Positions 26,815-35,295 of a DNA stretch of 64,000 bases are shown in pieces. Position numbers and translations under genes: made by a program. A model generated the notes under the pieces. That model saw only the letters and a list, made by a program, of their open reading frames with translations. It searched no databases and had not been told where the DNA came from. This DNA comes from Myxococcus guangdongensis. GTDB taxonomy: Bacteria > Myxococcota > Myxococcia > Myxococcales > Myxococcaceae. Within the stretch, counting starts at the first letter, position 1. Each line of letters starts with the position of its first letter. The stretch is taken from NCBI RefSeq assembly GCF_024198255.1, contig NZ_JAJVKW010000005.1, positions 496,001 through 560,000 on the forward strand, written 5' to 3'.

Positions 26815-27476
26815 GTCGTCGCCCCGGGGCTGCGCAGGGCCAGCTCACCCGTGCTCGGCGCCGCCGTCACGCGCGTCCTCACGCCATCCAGCGTCACCTG
26901 TCCGGTCACCGCGAGCCGCACAGCCAACGGATACAGCCGATGCTCCTCGACGAGGATGCGCGCGCTCAGGCTCTTCTCGTCATCGTCCGACAGCACCGGC
27001 ACCGCCGCCTGTCCGATGATGGGCCCCGTGTCCGTGCCCGCGTCCACGAAGTGCACCGTGCACCCGGCCACCTTCACCCCGCGCTCCAGCGCCTGCCGCT
27101 GCGCATGCAGCCCCGGGAACGACGGCAGCAGGGAAGGGTGGACGTTCAGCACCTTCCCGGCGAACCGCCCCAGGAAGTCCGCGCTGAGCAGCCGCATGAA
27201 CCCCGCCAGACACACCCACTGCACCCCCGCGGTGCCCAGCGCCTCGAGAATCGCCGCCTCGAACGCGGCCTTGCTCGCATGCGCCTTGTGGTCCACGACC
27301 ACCGCGGGCACGCCCGCGGCCCGCGCCCGCTCCAGCGCATACGCCGTGGGCACGTTCGACACCACGCAGGCCACCTCGGCCGGGAAGTCCTCGCGCGCGC
27401 ACGCGTCGAGCAACGCCTGCAGGTTGCTCCCGCCGCCGCTGACGAGCACGCCCAGCCGGACCCGCGCCGCGCTCAT
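26811..27476 (-). CDS. purN: Phosphoribosylglycinamide formyltransferase (GART)
   Basis: 221 residues. PurN transfers the formyl group of 10-formyl-THF to GAR, step 3 of purine synthesis. The phosphate loop [16 protein letters not shown], the catalytic Asn 111-x-His 113 in [15 protein letters not shown], and Asp 149 in [15 protein letters not shown] are intact. ATG at 27476 overlaps the purM stop by 4 bases (ATGA), so translation is coupled. It in turn overlaps the DUF523 gene. Confidence 0.95.
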   Translation of the reverse strand: MSAARVRLGVLVSGGGSNLQALLDACAREDFPAEVACVVSNVPTAYALERARAAGVPAVVVDHKAHASKAAFEAAILEALGTAGVQWVCLAGFMRLLSADFLGRFAGKVLNVHPSLLPSFPGLHAQRQALERGVKVAGCTVHFVDAGTDTGPIIGQAAVPVLSDDDEKSLSARILVEEHRLYPLAVRLAVTGQVTLDGVRTRVTAAPSTGELALRSPGATT

Positions 27477-28510
27477 GGCTCGATGACCGCCGTGGCCTCG
27501 CCCGAGCCCGCCTCCACGCGGCCCACCTCGGACGCCTCCACGCCCCGCGCCCTCAGCACCTCGAGCGCCTGCGCCACGTCCTCCTTCGCCACCACGACGA
27601 TGAGGCCCAGGCCCATGTTGAACGTGCTGAACATCTCGTCGCGCGCCACGCTCCCCAGCTTCGCGATGAGGTCGAAGATGGGCGGCTTCACCCAGGACTT
27701 CTCGCTCAGCACCGCGCGCGTCCCGTCCGGCAGGCACCGGGGCAGGTTGCCGGGGATTCCGCTCCCGGTGATGTGCGCCATGCCATTCACCTTCACCGCC
27801 TGCGTCAGCGCCAGCGCGTCCTTCACGTAGATGCGCGTGGGCTCCAGCAGCGCGTCGCCCAACGTCCGCCCCAGCCCCTCGGGCGTCGCGTCCAGCGCGA
27901 GCTTCGCGTTCTCCAGCAGCACCTTGCGCGCCAGCGAGTAGCCGTTGCTGTGCAGCCCCGACGACGTCAACCCGATGAGCGCGTCCCCCGGCTTGACGCT
28001 CTTGCCGTCGATGATGGCCGAGCGCTCCACCACCCCGACGCAGAAGCCCGCCAGGTCGTACTCACCCCGCGCGTAGAAGCCCGGCATCTCCGCCGTCTCG
28101 CCGCCGAGCAGCGTGCACCCGGCCTGCTCGCAGCCCTGGGCGATGCCCTTCACCACCTCCGCCGCCGCGTCCACCTCCAGGCGGCCCGTGGCGAAGTAGT
28201 CCAGGAAGAAGAGCGGCTCCGCGCCGCAGGTGAGGATGTCGTTCACCGACATGGCCACCAGGTCGATGCCCACCGTGCCGTGCCGGCCCGCGGTGAAGGC
28301 CACCTTCAGCTTGGTGCCCACCCCGTCCGTGCCCGCCACCAGCACCGGCTCGCGGTACTTGCCGGGCGGCAGCGCGAACAACCCCCCGAAGCCGCCGACT
28401 CCCGCGACGACCTCCGGACGCATCGTGCGCGCGGCGTAGGGCTTGATTCGGTCGACAAACGCGTCGCCGGCCTCGATGTCCACTCCGGAGTCTTTGTAGG
28501 TCGTTCCCAC
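27473..28510 (-). CDS. purM: Phosphoribosylformylglycinamidine cyclo-ligase (AIR synthetase)
   Basis: 345 residues, exactly the family norm. PurM makes AIR from FGAM with ATP, step 5 of purine synthesis. [15 protein letters not shown] is the standard N-terminus; [57 protein letters not shown] and [16 protein letters not shown] are family motifs. GTG at 28510 was chosen because it gives the canonical length; the frame upstream is non-homologous. It leads purM-purN-DUF523. Confidence 0.95.
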   Translation of the reverse strand: MGTTYKDSGVDIEAGDAFVDRIKPYAARTMRPEVVAGVGGFGGLFALPPGKYREPVLVAGTDGVGTKLKVAFTAGRHGTVGIDLVAMSVNDILTCGAEPLFFLDYFATGRLEVDAAAEVVKGIAQGCEQAGCTLLGGETAEMPGFYARGEYDLAGFCVGVVERSAIIDGKSVKPGDALIGLTSSGLHSNGYSLARKVLLENAKLALDATPEGLGRTLGDALLEPTRIYVKDALALTQAVKVNGMAHITGSGIPGNLPRCLPDGTRAVLSEKSWVKPPIFDLIAKLGSVARDEMFSTFNMGLGLIVVVAKEDVAQALEVLRARGVEASEVGRVEAGSGEATAVIEP

Positions 28511-28662
28511 GGGCGGCCTTCTATCGACCCCGGAGTCCGTTGTCTCGGGCTCCGGAACCCCGGTGTCGGGTTTGCGGCGAGCCCGGACGCACGGTGTGTC
28601 CCACCGGTCCGTACAAAAGGTAATTTGACCAGGGGGGGAGGGGCTGATTGACTCCTCGCAGG
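28511..28662. promoter_or_regulatory. Divergent control region between purM and the Crp-like gene
   Basis: 152 bases. CGGTG-N5-CACCG at 28592-28606 and CCGGAG/CTCCGG at 28530-28555 are inverted repeats; a TTGACC hexamer at 28625 has no matching -10 box. No purine riboswitch-like structure was seen. Confidence 0.3.
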
Positions 28663-29319
28663 ATGGGCGCCGAGGAAACCCTCTTTCAACGTTTCGGCAA
28701 GGAATTCCCAAAGGGCACCGAACTCTTCCGTGAGGGAGAGGCGGGCCGGGAGATGTTCGTCATTCAGGCGGGCAAGATCTCCATCTCCAAGCGCGTACGC
28801 GACGTGGAGAAGGTCCTGGCGGTCCTGGGGCCCGGCGAGTTCTTCGGGGAGATGGCCATCATCTCCAACAAGCCGCGCAACGCGTCCGCGGTGGTCAACG
28901 AAGACGCCCGGCTGTTGGTCATCGACCCCAAGACGTTCGAGGCGATGATCCGCGGCAACGCGGAGATCGCCGTCCGGATGATCAAGAAGCTGGCCGAGCG
29001 CCTGTCGGAGGCGGACGCCCAGATTGAGAACCTGCTGCACAATGATCCGGCCAGCCGGGTCGTGCACCAGCTCATCCAGACCGCCCAGTCGCGCGGCCGC
29101 CCCTCCGAGGAGGGGACGGGGACGGACATCGACTTCGTCATCCGCGAGATGCCCCGACAGATTGGCGTGGGCGAGCCCGCGGTGCGCAACGTGCTGGAGC
29201 GGCTGATCCGCGCGGGCCTCATCTCACGCAGTGGTGACAGACTCACCGTGTATGACACGGCCAGACTCCACGACTTCCTCCAATACCTGGAGATGAAGTG
29301 GAAGTTCGGAGACCTCTAG
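28663..29319 (+). CDS. Crp/Fnr-family cyclic-nucleotide-binding regulator
   Basis: 218 residues. Residues ~10-115 form the cNMP-binding beta-roll; the phosphate-binding cassette [18 protein letters not shown] keeps Glu 63 and Arg 72, the residues that hold the ribose and cyclic phosphate, so it should bind cAMP or a similar nucleotide. A long dimerisation helix follows, then a C-terminal winged helix with [19 protein letters not shown] as recognition region. It is followed after one base by a cyclic-nucleotide phosphodiesterase gene. ATG 28663 was preferred to a TTG 15 bases upstream. It is shorter than, and not, the developmental regulator MrpC. Confidence 0.87.
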   Translation: MGAEETLFQRFGKEFPKGTELFREGEAGREMFVIQAGKISISKRVRDVEKVLAVLGPGEFFGEMAIISNKPRNASAVVNEDARLLVIDPKTFEAMIRGNAEIAVRMIKKLAERLSEADAQIENLLHNDPASRVVHQLIQTAQSRGRPSEEGTGTDIDFVIREMPRQIGVGEPAVRNVLERLIRAGLISRSGDRLTVYDTARLHDFLQYLEMKWKFGDL

Positions 29320-29320
29320 C

Positions 29321-30076
29321 GTGAAGCTCCGCGTCCTCGGCTGCCACGGTGGCGAGCTTCCCACGTGCAAGAGCACGTGCTTCCTCGTCGATGACGTGCT
29401 GGCGCTCGATGCGGGCGCCCTGACGGGGACGCTCTCGTTGGAGGAGCTGTGCCGGGTGGACCACGTGCTCGTGGGCCACAGCCACTTCGACCACGTGAAG
29501 GACCTGCCGCTGATGGCGGACCTGGTCATCGGTCGCCGGGACAAGCCCGTCACCATCCACGCCTCTCGCGAGTGCGCCAAGGCCCTGCGCGAGAACATGT
29601 TCAACAACGCCCTCTGGCCGGACTTCACCCGCATCCCGACCAAGGCCAACCCCGTCCTGCGCATCCAGACGTTCCGCGCCGGCGGCACCTTCCAGGTGGG
29701 GCCCTACACCGTGCGCAGCGTCCCGGTGAGCCACCCCGTGGAGTCCTGCGGCTTCATCATCTCCAACGGCAAGAGCACGCTCGCCATGAGCGGGGACACC
29801 GGGCCCACCGACAAGCTCTGGAAGGCCCTGAACGAGACGAAGAACCTCAAGGCCCTCCTGCTGGAGACGTCGTTCCCCAACGCCCTCCAATCGCTGGCCG
29901 ACATCTCCGGCCACCTGACGCCCCACACCCTGGGGCTGGAGCTGCAGAAGTTCCAGCGCAACGGGGCCTCGGTGATGCTCTACCACCTCAAGCCGGCGTT
30001 CGTGGCCCAGCTCAAGAAGGAGCTGGCGAGCATGCCGGTGGAGGTGCTGGAGCTCAACGACGTGTTCGAGTTCTAG
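29321..30076 (+). CDS. Class II cyclic-nucleotide phosphodiesterase-like metallo-hydrolase
   Basis: 251 residues, metallo-beta-lactamase fold. The metal motif GHSHFDHVKDLP (His 53, His 55, Asp 57, His 58) and later SHPVESCGFIIS, LAMSGDTGPTD and LLLETSFPN fit the class II 3',5'-cyclic-nucleotide phosphodiesterases (yeast PDE1, Vibrio CpdP). It should hydrolyse cAMP or cGMP. The GTG start lies one base after the stop of the Crp-like gene, with GGAG inside that gene's end, so the receptor and the enzyme that removes its ligand are co-expressed. Another MBL phosphodiesterase activity remains possible. Confidence 0.8.
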   Translation: MKLRVLGCHGGELPTCKSTCFLVDDVLALDAGALTGTLSLEELCRVDHVLVGHSHFDHVKDLPLMADLVIGRRDKPVTIHASRECAKALRENMFNNALWPDFTRIPTKANPVLRIQTFRAGGTFQVGPYTVRSVPVSHPVESCGFIISNGKSTLAMSGDTGPTDKLWKALNETKNLKALLLETSFPNALQSLADISGHLTPHTLGLELQKFQRNGASVMLYHLKPAFVAQLKKELASMPVEVLELNDVFEF

Positions 30077-30157
30077 CCCGTCCCCCGGGCGGCGACGCAG
30101 CGCGCCACACGGAACGGTTGACGGGCGCGGACGGTCGGATTAACCCCCGCCGTTCTC

Positions 30158-31009
30158 ATGGCCTGGTTTTCGAAGAAGCCGCGCATCGCCGTCGACACCC
30201 AGCAGCAGCCCGAGCCCGGACCGTCTCGCATGGAGGGCCTGTGGGCCAAGTGCGAGAGCTGCGACGAAATCATCTACCGGCAGGAGCTGGAGAAGAACTG
30301 GATGGTGTGTCCGCACTGCGACCACCACCACCCCTGGAACGCGCGCGCGCGACTGGCGACGCTGCTGGATCCGGACAGCTTCGAGGAGTTCGACAAGGAG
30401 CTGGAGCCGCAGGACCCGCTCGGGTTCAGCGACTCGAAGAAGTACAAGGACCGGCTGAAGTCCACGCGCAAGAACCTGGAGGAGAACGACGCGTTCGTCT
30501 CCGGCGTGGGCCGCATCGGCGGGCACCAGGTGTCCGTGGGCGCCTTCATCTTCGAGTTCATGGGGGGCTCCATGGGCTCGGTGGTGGGGGAGAAGGTGGC
30601 GAGGACCTTCGAGCGCGCGCATGACCTGAAGTGCTCCGCGCTCATCTTCTCGGCGTCCGGCGGCGCGCGCATGCAGGAGGGCATCTTCTCGCTGATGCAG
30701 ATGGCGAAGACGTCCGCGGCCATCGCCCGCTTCCGCACCGGCAACAAGCCCTACATCTCCGTGCTGCTGCACCCGACGACGGGTGGCGTGGCGGCCTCGT
30801 TCTCCTGGCTGGGGGACGTCATCCTCGCCGAGCCCAAGGCGCTCATCGGCTTCGCCGGTCCGCGCGTCATCGAGCAGACCATCCGCCAGAAGCTGCCCGA
30901 GGGCTTCCAGCGCTCGGAGTTCCTGCTCGAGCACGGAATGATCGACAACATCGTCAACCGCAAGGACCTGCGCGGCCGGCTGGGTCAGATCCTCGGCCTG
31001 CTGGGCTGA
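30158..31009 (+). CDS. accD: Acetyl-CoA carboxylase carboxyltransferase subunit beta
   Basis: 283 residues. The zinc ribbon is formed by Cys 32, 35, 51 and 54 (KCESCDEIIY...CPHC). The crotonase-fold carboxyltransferase follows: GAFIFEFMGGSMGSVVGEK, SASGGARMQEG, LLHPTTGGVAASFSWLGDV and FAGPRVIEQTIRQKLPEGFQ. With AccA it moves CO2 from carboxybiotin to acetyl-CoA, the first committed step of fatty acid synthesis. folC follows 25 bases downstream, the accD-folC order found in many bacteria. Confidence 0.96.
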   Translation: MAWFSKKPRIAVDTQQQPEPGPSRMEGLWAKCESCDEIIYRQELEKNWMVCPHCDHHHPWNARARLATLLDPDSFEEFDKELEPQDPLGFSDSKKYKDRLKSTRKNLEENDAFVSGVGRIGGHQVSVGAFIFEFMGGSMGSVVGEKVARTFERAHDLKCSALIFSASGGARMQEGIFSLMQMAKTSAAIARFRTGNKPYISVLLHPTTGGVAASFSWLGDVILAEPKALIGFAGPRVIEQTIRQKLPEGFQRSEFLLEHGMIDNIVNRKDLRGRLGQILGLLG

Positions 31010-31034
31010 GCCCCCGCGCTCATCTGAGTCCCCC

Positions 31035-32327
31035 ATGAGCGCGCCCAGGACACCGGAGGAAGCACTCGCCTTCCTCTCGCGGCTCAACCCCTCCGGCATC
31101 AAGCTGGGGCTGGAGCGGGTGAGCGAGGCGCTCGAGGCCCTGGGCCACCCCGAGCGCCGCGCTCCGGTACTGCACGTCGCCGGTACCAACGGCAAGGGCA
31201 GCACCTGCGCCTTCGCCGCCACCGCGCTCCAGGCCGCCGGCCACCGCGTGGGCCTCTACACGTCCCCGCACCTGGTGCGCGTCAACGAGCGCATCCGCGT
31301 GGACGGCGAGGACATCTCCGACGAGGACTTCGGCCGCGCCATCCTCGACGTGCTGGAGCGCTATCCCTCCGCCGTCGCCGAGCCGATGACGTACTTCGAG
31401 TTCGGCACCGTCGTCGCGCTGTGGCACTTCGCGCGCGTGGGCGTGGACGTCGTCGTGCTGGAGACGGGCCTGGGCGGCCGGCTGGACGCGACCACCGCGG
31501 CGCCCTCCATCGTGACGGCCATCACCCCCGTCTCGTTCGACCACATGGAGTACCTGGGCAACACCCTGGCGGCGATCGCCGGCGAGAAGGCCGGCATCCT
31601 CAAGCCCGGCGTGCCCTGCGTCGTCGCCCGACAGGCCCCCGAGGCGCTGGAGGCCATCGAAGCCCACGCGCGGGTGCTCGGGTCGCCCCTCCTCGTGGAA
31701 GGGCGGGACTTCGAGGCGTGGCTCCAGCCCGACGGGAGCCTGTCGTACCAGGGGGGGGCGTGGCGGCTGGAGGGGCTGCGCCTGTCGCTGCGAGGCCCGC
31801 ACCAGGTCCAGAACGCGGCGGTGGCGCTGGCCTGCCTGGAGAGCCTGTCCACGCGTGGCGTGGCCGTCTCGGGCGAGGAGGCGAGGGTGGGGCTCGGCTC
31901 GGCGCGCTGGCCAGGGCGGCTGGAGGAAGTGGGGGAGCGACCGGTCGTCCTCCTGGATGGCGCGCACAACCCGGCGGGGGTGGAGGTGCTGCTCGCGTCC
32001 CTGCGCGCCCTGTACTCGGGACGCCCGGTGCACTGCGTCTTCGGCGTGGTGGCGGACAAGGACCGGGGGCCGATGATGCGGGCCCTCTTCCCCGCGTGTG
32101 CCTCCGTGCAGCTCACGCCCCTGGACACTCCGCGCTCGCTGGTGCCCGGGGCCTATCTCGACGAGGCGCGCGCGCTGACGCCCGACGTCGCCGCGTGGCC
32201 GGACGTGGACGCGGCGCTCGCGGCGGCACGGCGACGCGCGGGCCCGGAGGGGCTGGTGCTGTGCACCGGCTCGCTGTTCCTGGTGGGCATGGTGCGGGCC
32301 CGCCTGGGGCGAACGAGCACACCCTGA
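31035..32327 (+). CDS. folC: Folylpolyglutamate synthase / dihydrofolate synthase
   Basis: 430 residues. The ATP loop VAGTNGKGSTCAF (Lys 54), the following SPHLVRVNERIRVDG, LETGLGGRLDATTA, the carbamylated-Lys region GEKAGILKPGVPCV and the C-terminal domain motif LLDGAHNPAGVEVLL are all present. It adds glutamate to dihydropteroate and to folates. It is probably co-transcribed with accD. Confidence 0.94.
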   Translation: MSAPRTPEEALAFLSRLNPSGIKLGLERVSEALEALGHPERRAPVLHVAGTNGKGSTCAFAATALQAAGHRVGLYTSPHLVRVNERIRVDGEDISDEDFGRAILDVLERYPSAVAEPMTYFEFGTVVALWHFARVGVDVVVLETGLGGRLDATTAAPSIVTAITPVSFDHMEYLGNTLAAIAGEKAGILKPGVPCVVARQAPEALEAIEAHARVLGSPLLVEGRDFEAWLQPDGSLSYQGGAWRLEGLRLSLRGPHQVQNAAVALACLESLSTRGVAVSGEEARVGLGSARWPGRLEEVGERPVVLLDGAHNPAGVEVLLASLRALYSGRPVHCVFGVVADKDRGPMMRALFPACASVQLTPLDTPRSLVPGAYLDEARALTPDVAAWPDVDAALAAARRRAGPEGLVLCTGSLFLVGMVRARLGRTSTP

Positions 32328-32503
32328 GGGGCCAGCCCGCGCCCGGCGTCGGACATCGACCTGGTGCCTTCGGGCGAGGGCCGCCGGAGTGCTGCCCCAG
32401 GGGGTGACCTTCGAGGAGGGGCCTTGCGTCCAGGACGGGCAAGACACATGGGCCGACGGGGTGAATCCTTGGCGCGTTGCATCAGGCGCCGTAGATTCGA
32501 GAC

Positions 32504-33778
32504 ATGCGCCTGCCGGACTGGAGAGCCGCGACCACCACGGGACCCGCCATCCCGTCCATCGACGAAGTCGACTTCCGGGCGCTTTACACGAAGACGAAGT
32601 ACGTGGTGGAGACGGCGGACGGTTGGTCGCTGGTCATCACGCGCTACCGTCCGGTGAAGCAACCGTTCGCCCAGCCCCTGTTCGGCGAGCCGCTGCTCCT
32701 GGTGCATGGCTTCTCGCAGAACCGTCACACGTGGACGAGCGGCCAGTTCGTCAAGAACCTGCTCTTCTTCGGCGTGGACATCCACATCCTGGAGCTGCGC
32801 GGCCACGGCAAGAGCTCCATCGCCTTCCAGAAGGAGCGCGCCGAGCGCTTCAAGCGCCCGCTGCCTCCGGACCTGGACTACGGCTGGGACCTGGACAGCT
32901 ACTTCCTCTACGACCTGCCGGCCGCCGTGTCTGGCGTCAAGCGCATCACCCGCCGCGAGCGCATCTTCTACTGCGGCCACTCCATGGGCGGGATGCTGGG
33001 CTACGGCTACACCGGCATCCACGACGACTTCGAGGGCCTCATCACCATCGGCTCGCCCGCGGACCTGGGGCGGGGCTTCATGGCGCTGCGCATGCTCGCG
33101 CACGGCGCGCCCATGCTCGCGGGGATGATCGACATGACGCTCGCCGGGGTGAACCTGGGCGGCGACGTCAACGGCCTGGGCAAGAAGCTCTTGTCGCGCG
33201 GGGTGGGCGCGTTCAACGCGAAGTGGGGCCGCAAGCTGGTGCCCGAGGAGCGCCGCAAGCTGCGCTTCGACGCGGTGCCCGTGGACCTCATCCTCAAGTT
33301 CGTCGAGCGGCAGATTGGGAAGGCGGAGGACTCGCCGCTGTATCAACAGCTCACCACGCGGCTCAACCGGCTCATCAACCCGGAGCGCGTGGGCGCCGAC
33401 GACATCCGGTGGCTGTTGCGCGAGGGCGGTGAGCGCGAGCCTCGCAAGGTCATCGAGCAGTTCGCCAGGTGGATCCGCCGCGGGGAGATGGTCTGCTACC
33501 GCACCGGCTACGACTTCAAGCGCGGCTTCGAGAAGATCCACATCCCCATGGCCATCATCTTCGGGGACATGGACCCGCTCGCCTCGGTGGAGTCCACCCG
33601 GAGCGTGTACCGCGCAGCCAAGAGCGAGTACCTGCTCTGGCGGCCGGTGAAGGGCAACAGCCACATCGAGCTGACGATGGGGCACGACATCCGGCAGATC
33701 TGCTACGACATCAAGAACCTCATCGAGTACGCGCGCACCCACCGCAACCGCGCGCCGACCCTGCCTCGCCTGCGCTAG
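32504..33778 (+). CDS. Alpha/beta hydrolase (lipase/esterase-like)
   Basis: 424 residues, no signal peptide. LLLVHGFSQNRHTW is the oxyanion strand-loop, ELRGHGKSS follows, and FYCGHSMGGMLGYGY is the Ser nucleophile elbow. The acid is probably in IIFGDMDPLAS and the base in GNSHIELTMG. An extended helical lid of ~130 residues lies between. The last residues are basic. It resembles polyhydroxybutyrate-depolymerase-type or lysosomal-lipase-type hydrolases, but the substrate is unknown. It stands alone, 176 bases from folC. Confidence 0.8.
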   Translation: MRLPDWRAATTTGPAIPSIDEVDFRALYTKTKYVVETADGWSLVITRYRPVKQPFAQPLFGEPLLLVHGFSQNRHTWTSGQFVKNLLFFGVDIHILELRGHGKSSIAFQKERAERFKRPLPPDLDYGWDLDSYFLYDLPAAVSGVKRITRRERIFYCGHSMGGMLGYGYTGIHDDFEGLITIGSPADLGRGFMALRMLAHGAPMLAGMIDMTLAGVNLGGDVNGLGKKLLSRGVGAFNAKWGRKLVPEERRKLRFDAVPVDLILKFVERQIGKAEDSPLYQQLTTRLNRLINPERVGADDIRWLLREGGEREPRKVIEQFARWIRRGEMVCYRTGYDFKRGFEKIHIPMAIIFGDMDPLASVESTRSVYRAAKSEYLLWRPVKGNSHIELTMGHDIRQICYDIKNLIEYARTHRNRAPTLPRLR

Positions 33779-33810
33779 TCGCGCCTGGGTGAGGCGGTGT
33801 GGCTGGAAAG

Positions 33811-33847
33811 TTGGAGGGTGATGGGCGCGTGTTAGCATCCGCGCCCA
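33811..33847 (+). promoter_or_regulatory. Hairpin and possible promoter before the AMIN-domain gene
   Basis: TGGGCGCG (33822) and CGCGCCCA (33840) pair around a 10-base loop. A TTGGAG hexamer at 33811 and TAGCAT at 33833, 16 bases apart, could be a sigma-70 promoter that overlaps the hairpin. Either reading is tentative. Confidence 0.35.
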
Positions 33848-33872
33848 CTGTCAACGTGAAGGGGAGTGGTCG

Positions 33873-35249
33873 ATGAAGGCCTCAGCGGTGTGGCTGCTCG
33901 GTGTGGTGCTCGTGCCTTGCATGGCGCTCGCGCAGGCTCCGGCGGCGAACCTGAACACCATCACCAGCGTGCAGGTGAATGGCGGGACGGTGACCATCTC
34001 CGGCTCGAAGAAGGCGAACTTCACCACCTTCACGATGACGGACCCGCCCCGGCTCGTCATCGACATCGCGGAGGCCGTGTTCAACGGCGTCCCCGAGGAG
34101 ACGCAGGTGGGCAATGGCACGGTGACGGGCATCCGCACCGCCAGCTACGGCTCGGATGACTCCGCCATCGCCCGCGTGCTCATCGGCTTCGAGCGCGAGG
34201 TGGAGACCGACATCCAGGCCACCGACAGCCAGCTCGTCGTCAAGGTCGTCGGGGGCGCGGGACAGGCCGTGGCCCAGGCCGCGCCCACGCCGCCGGCCGC
34301 CCAGCCCGCCACGGATGGCTCCGCCGCCGAGGCCGCCGCTCGCGCCGAGTCCGAGCGCCAGGCCCAGGAGAAGGCCGCCGCCGAGGCCGCCGCCCGCGCC
34401 GAGTCCGAGCGTCAGGCCCAGGAGAAGGCCGCCGCCGAGGCCACCGCCCGCGCCCAGCAGGACGCCGACGCCGAGCGCCAGCGCCAGAAGGAGGCCGAGG
34501 CCCGGGCCGTGGCCCAGCGCGAGGAGGAGCAGCGCTCCGCCCAGGCCGCCGCGGACGACAGGAAGCGCCAGGAGGCCGAGGCCCAGGCCTCCGCCAAGGC
34601 CGCCGCCGACGAGCGGAAGCGCCAGGAGGAGGAGGCCCGTGCCTCCGCGCAGGCCGCCGCCGATGAGCGCCGCGCCACCGCCCAGGCCGCCGCCGACGAG
34701 AAGAAGCGTGCGAAAGAGGACGCTCTCGCCGCCGCGAAGACGGCCGCCGAGGACAAGCGCGCCGCCGCCCAGGCCGCCAAGGAGGAGGCCGCCGAGGCCC
34801 GCCGTCAGCGCGAGGAGGAGGCCCGCGCCGAGCGTGAGCGCCGCCAGCAGGAGCGCGTCGCCATGGCGGCCCAGCCCCGGGAGCGCCGCGAGGTGTCGAG
34901 CGGCGGTTCGTCCGAGGTGTCGTCGCGCCGCAAGACGATGACGCTGGTGGGCTTCCAGCAGCAGGGTGGGGTGTCGCGCGTCTTCATCCGGACCAACGAG
35001 CCGGTGCGCTACAGCGTGAGCGAGACGGGCAACGCGGTGGTGCTGGAGCTGGAGAACAGCCGCATCGACCTGAGCAACAACACCCGGCCGCTGGACACGT
35101 CCTACTTCAACTCGCCCGTCACCCGGGTGGACGCGGACGCGGAAGGCCGCAACGTGCGCGTCACCGTGCAGCTGCGGCAGCAGGCCCCGGTGCAGGCGCG
35201 GCAGGACGGGAACGTCATTTCGTTGGATTTTCAGCGCACCGCTCGGTGA
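33873..35249 (+). CDS. AMIN-domain protein with central Ala/Glu coiled coil
   Basis: 458 residues. Signal peptide (LLGVVLVPCMALAQA). Residues ~28-130 form an AMIN domain (ISGSKKANFTTFTMTDPPRLVIDI), the module that targets amidases and PilQ to peptidoglycan. Residues ~145-345 are a long Ala/Glu/Arg/Lys helix like TolA, partly built from an exact 18-residue repeat. Residues ~350-458 form a second AMIN-like domain (VFIRTNEPVRYSVSETG). The protein could span the periplasm with wall-binding ends. It precedes lptD by 46 bases, pointing to envelope assembly. AAGGGGAG provides the ribosome binding site. Confidence 0.8.
   Translation: MKASAVWLLGVVLVPCMALAQAPAANLNTITSVQVNGGTVTISGSKKANFTTFTMTDPPRLVIDIAEAVFNGVPEETQVGNGTVTGIRTASYGSDDSAIARVLIGFEREVETDIQATDSQLVVKVVGGAGQAVAQAAPTPPAAQPATDGSAAEAAARAESERQAQEKAAAEAAARAESERQAQEKAAAEATARAQQDADAERQRQKEAEARAVAQREEEQRSAQAAADDRKRQEAEAQASAKAAADERKRQEEEARASAQAAADERRATAQAAADEKKRAKEDALAAAKTAAEDKRAAAQAAKEEAAEARRQREEEARAERERRQQERVAMAAQPRERREVSSGGSSEVSSRRKTMTLVGFQQQGGVSRVFIRTNEPVRYSVSETGNAVVLELENSRIDLSNNTRPLDTSYFNSPVTRVDADAEGRNVRVTVQLRQQAPVQARQDGNVISLDFQRTAR
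34326..34433 (+). repeat. 54-bp in-frame direct repeat in the AMIN-domain gene
   Basis: Two nearly identical 54-base units starting at 34326 and 34380, with a decayed third from 34434. Each encodes an 18-residue coiled-coil unit (AEAAARAESERQAQEKAA). Confidence 0.9.
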
Positions 35250-35258
35250 TAAGGGCCC

Positions 35259-35277
35259 CCGCGCGGCCGTGGCGCGG
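35259..35277 (+). terminator. GC-rich hairpin between the AMIN-domain gene and lptD
   Basis: CCGCGC-N7-GCGCGG ten bases after the stop codon. No T-run; may be partial termination or a coincidence of composition. Confidence 0.3.
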
Positions 35278-35295
35278 CATACCTTGCACCCCTGA

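Noticed and set aside
27000-28651. Plus-strand open frames across purM-purN
   Set aside because: They are antisense to well-conserved enzymes and have no recognisable domains.
28663-29319. Calling the Crp-like protein MrpC
   Set aside because: Length and context differ; nothing ties it to the developmental locus.
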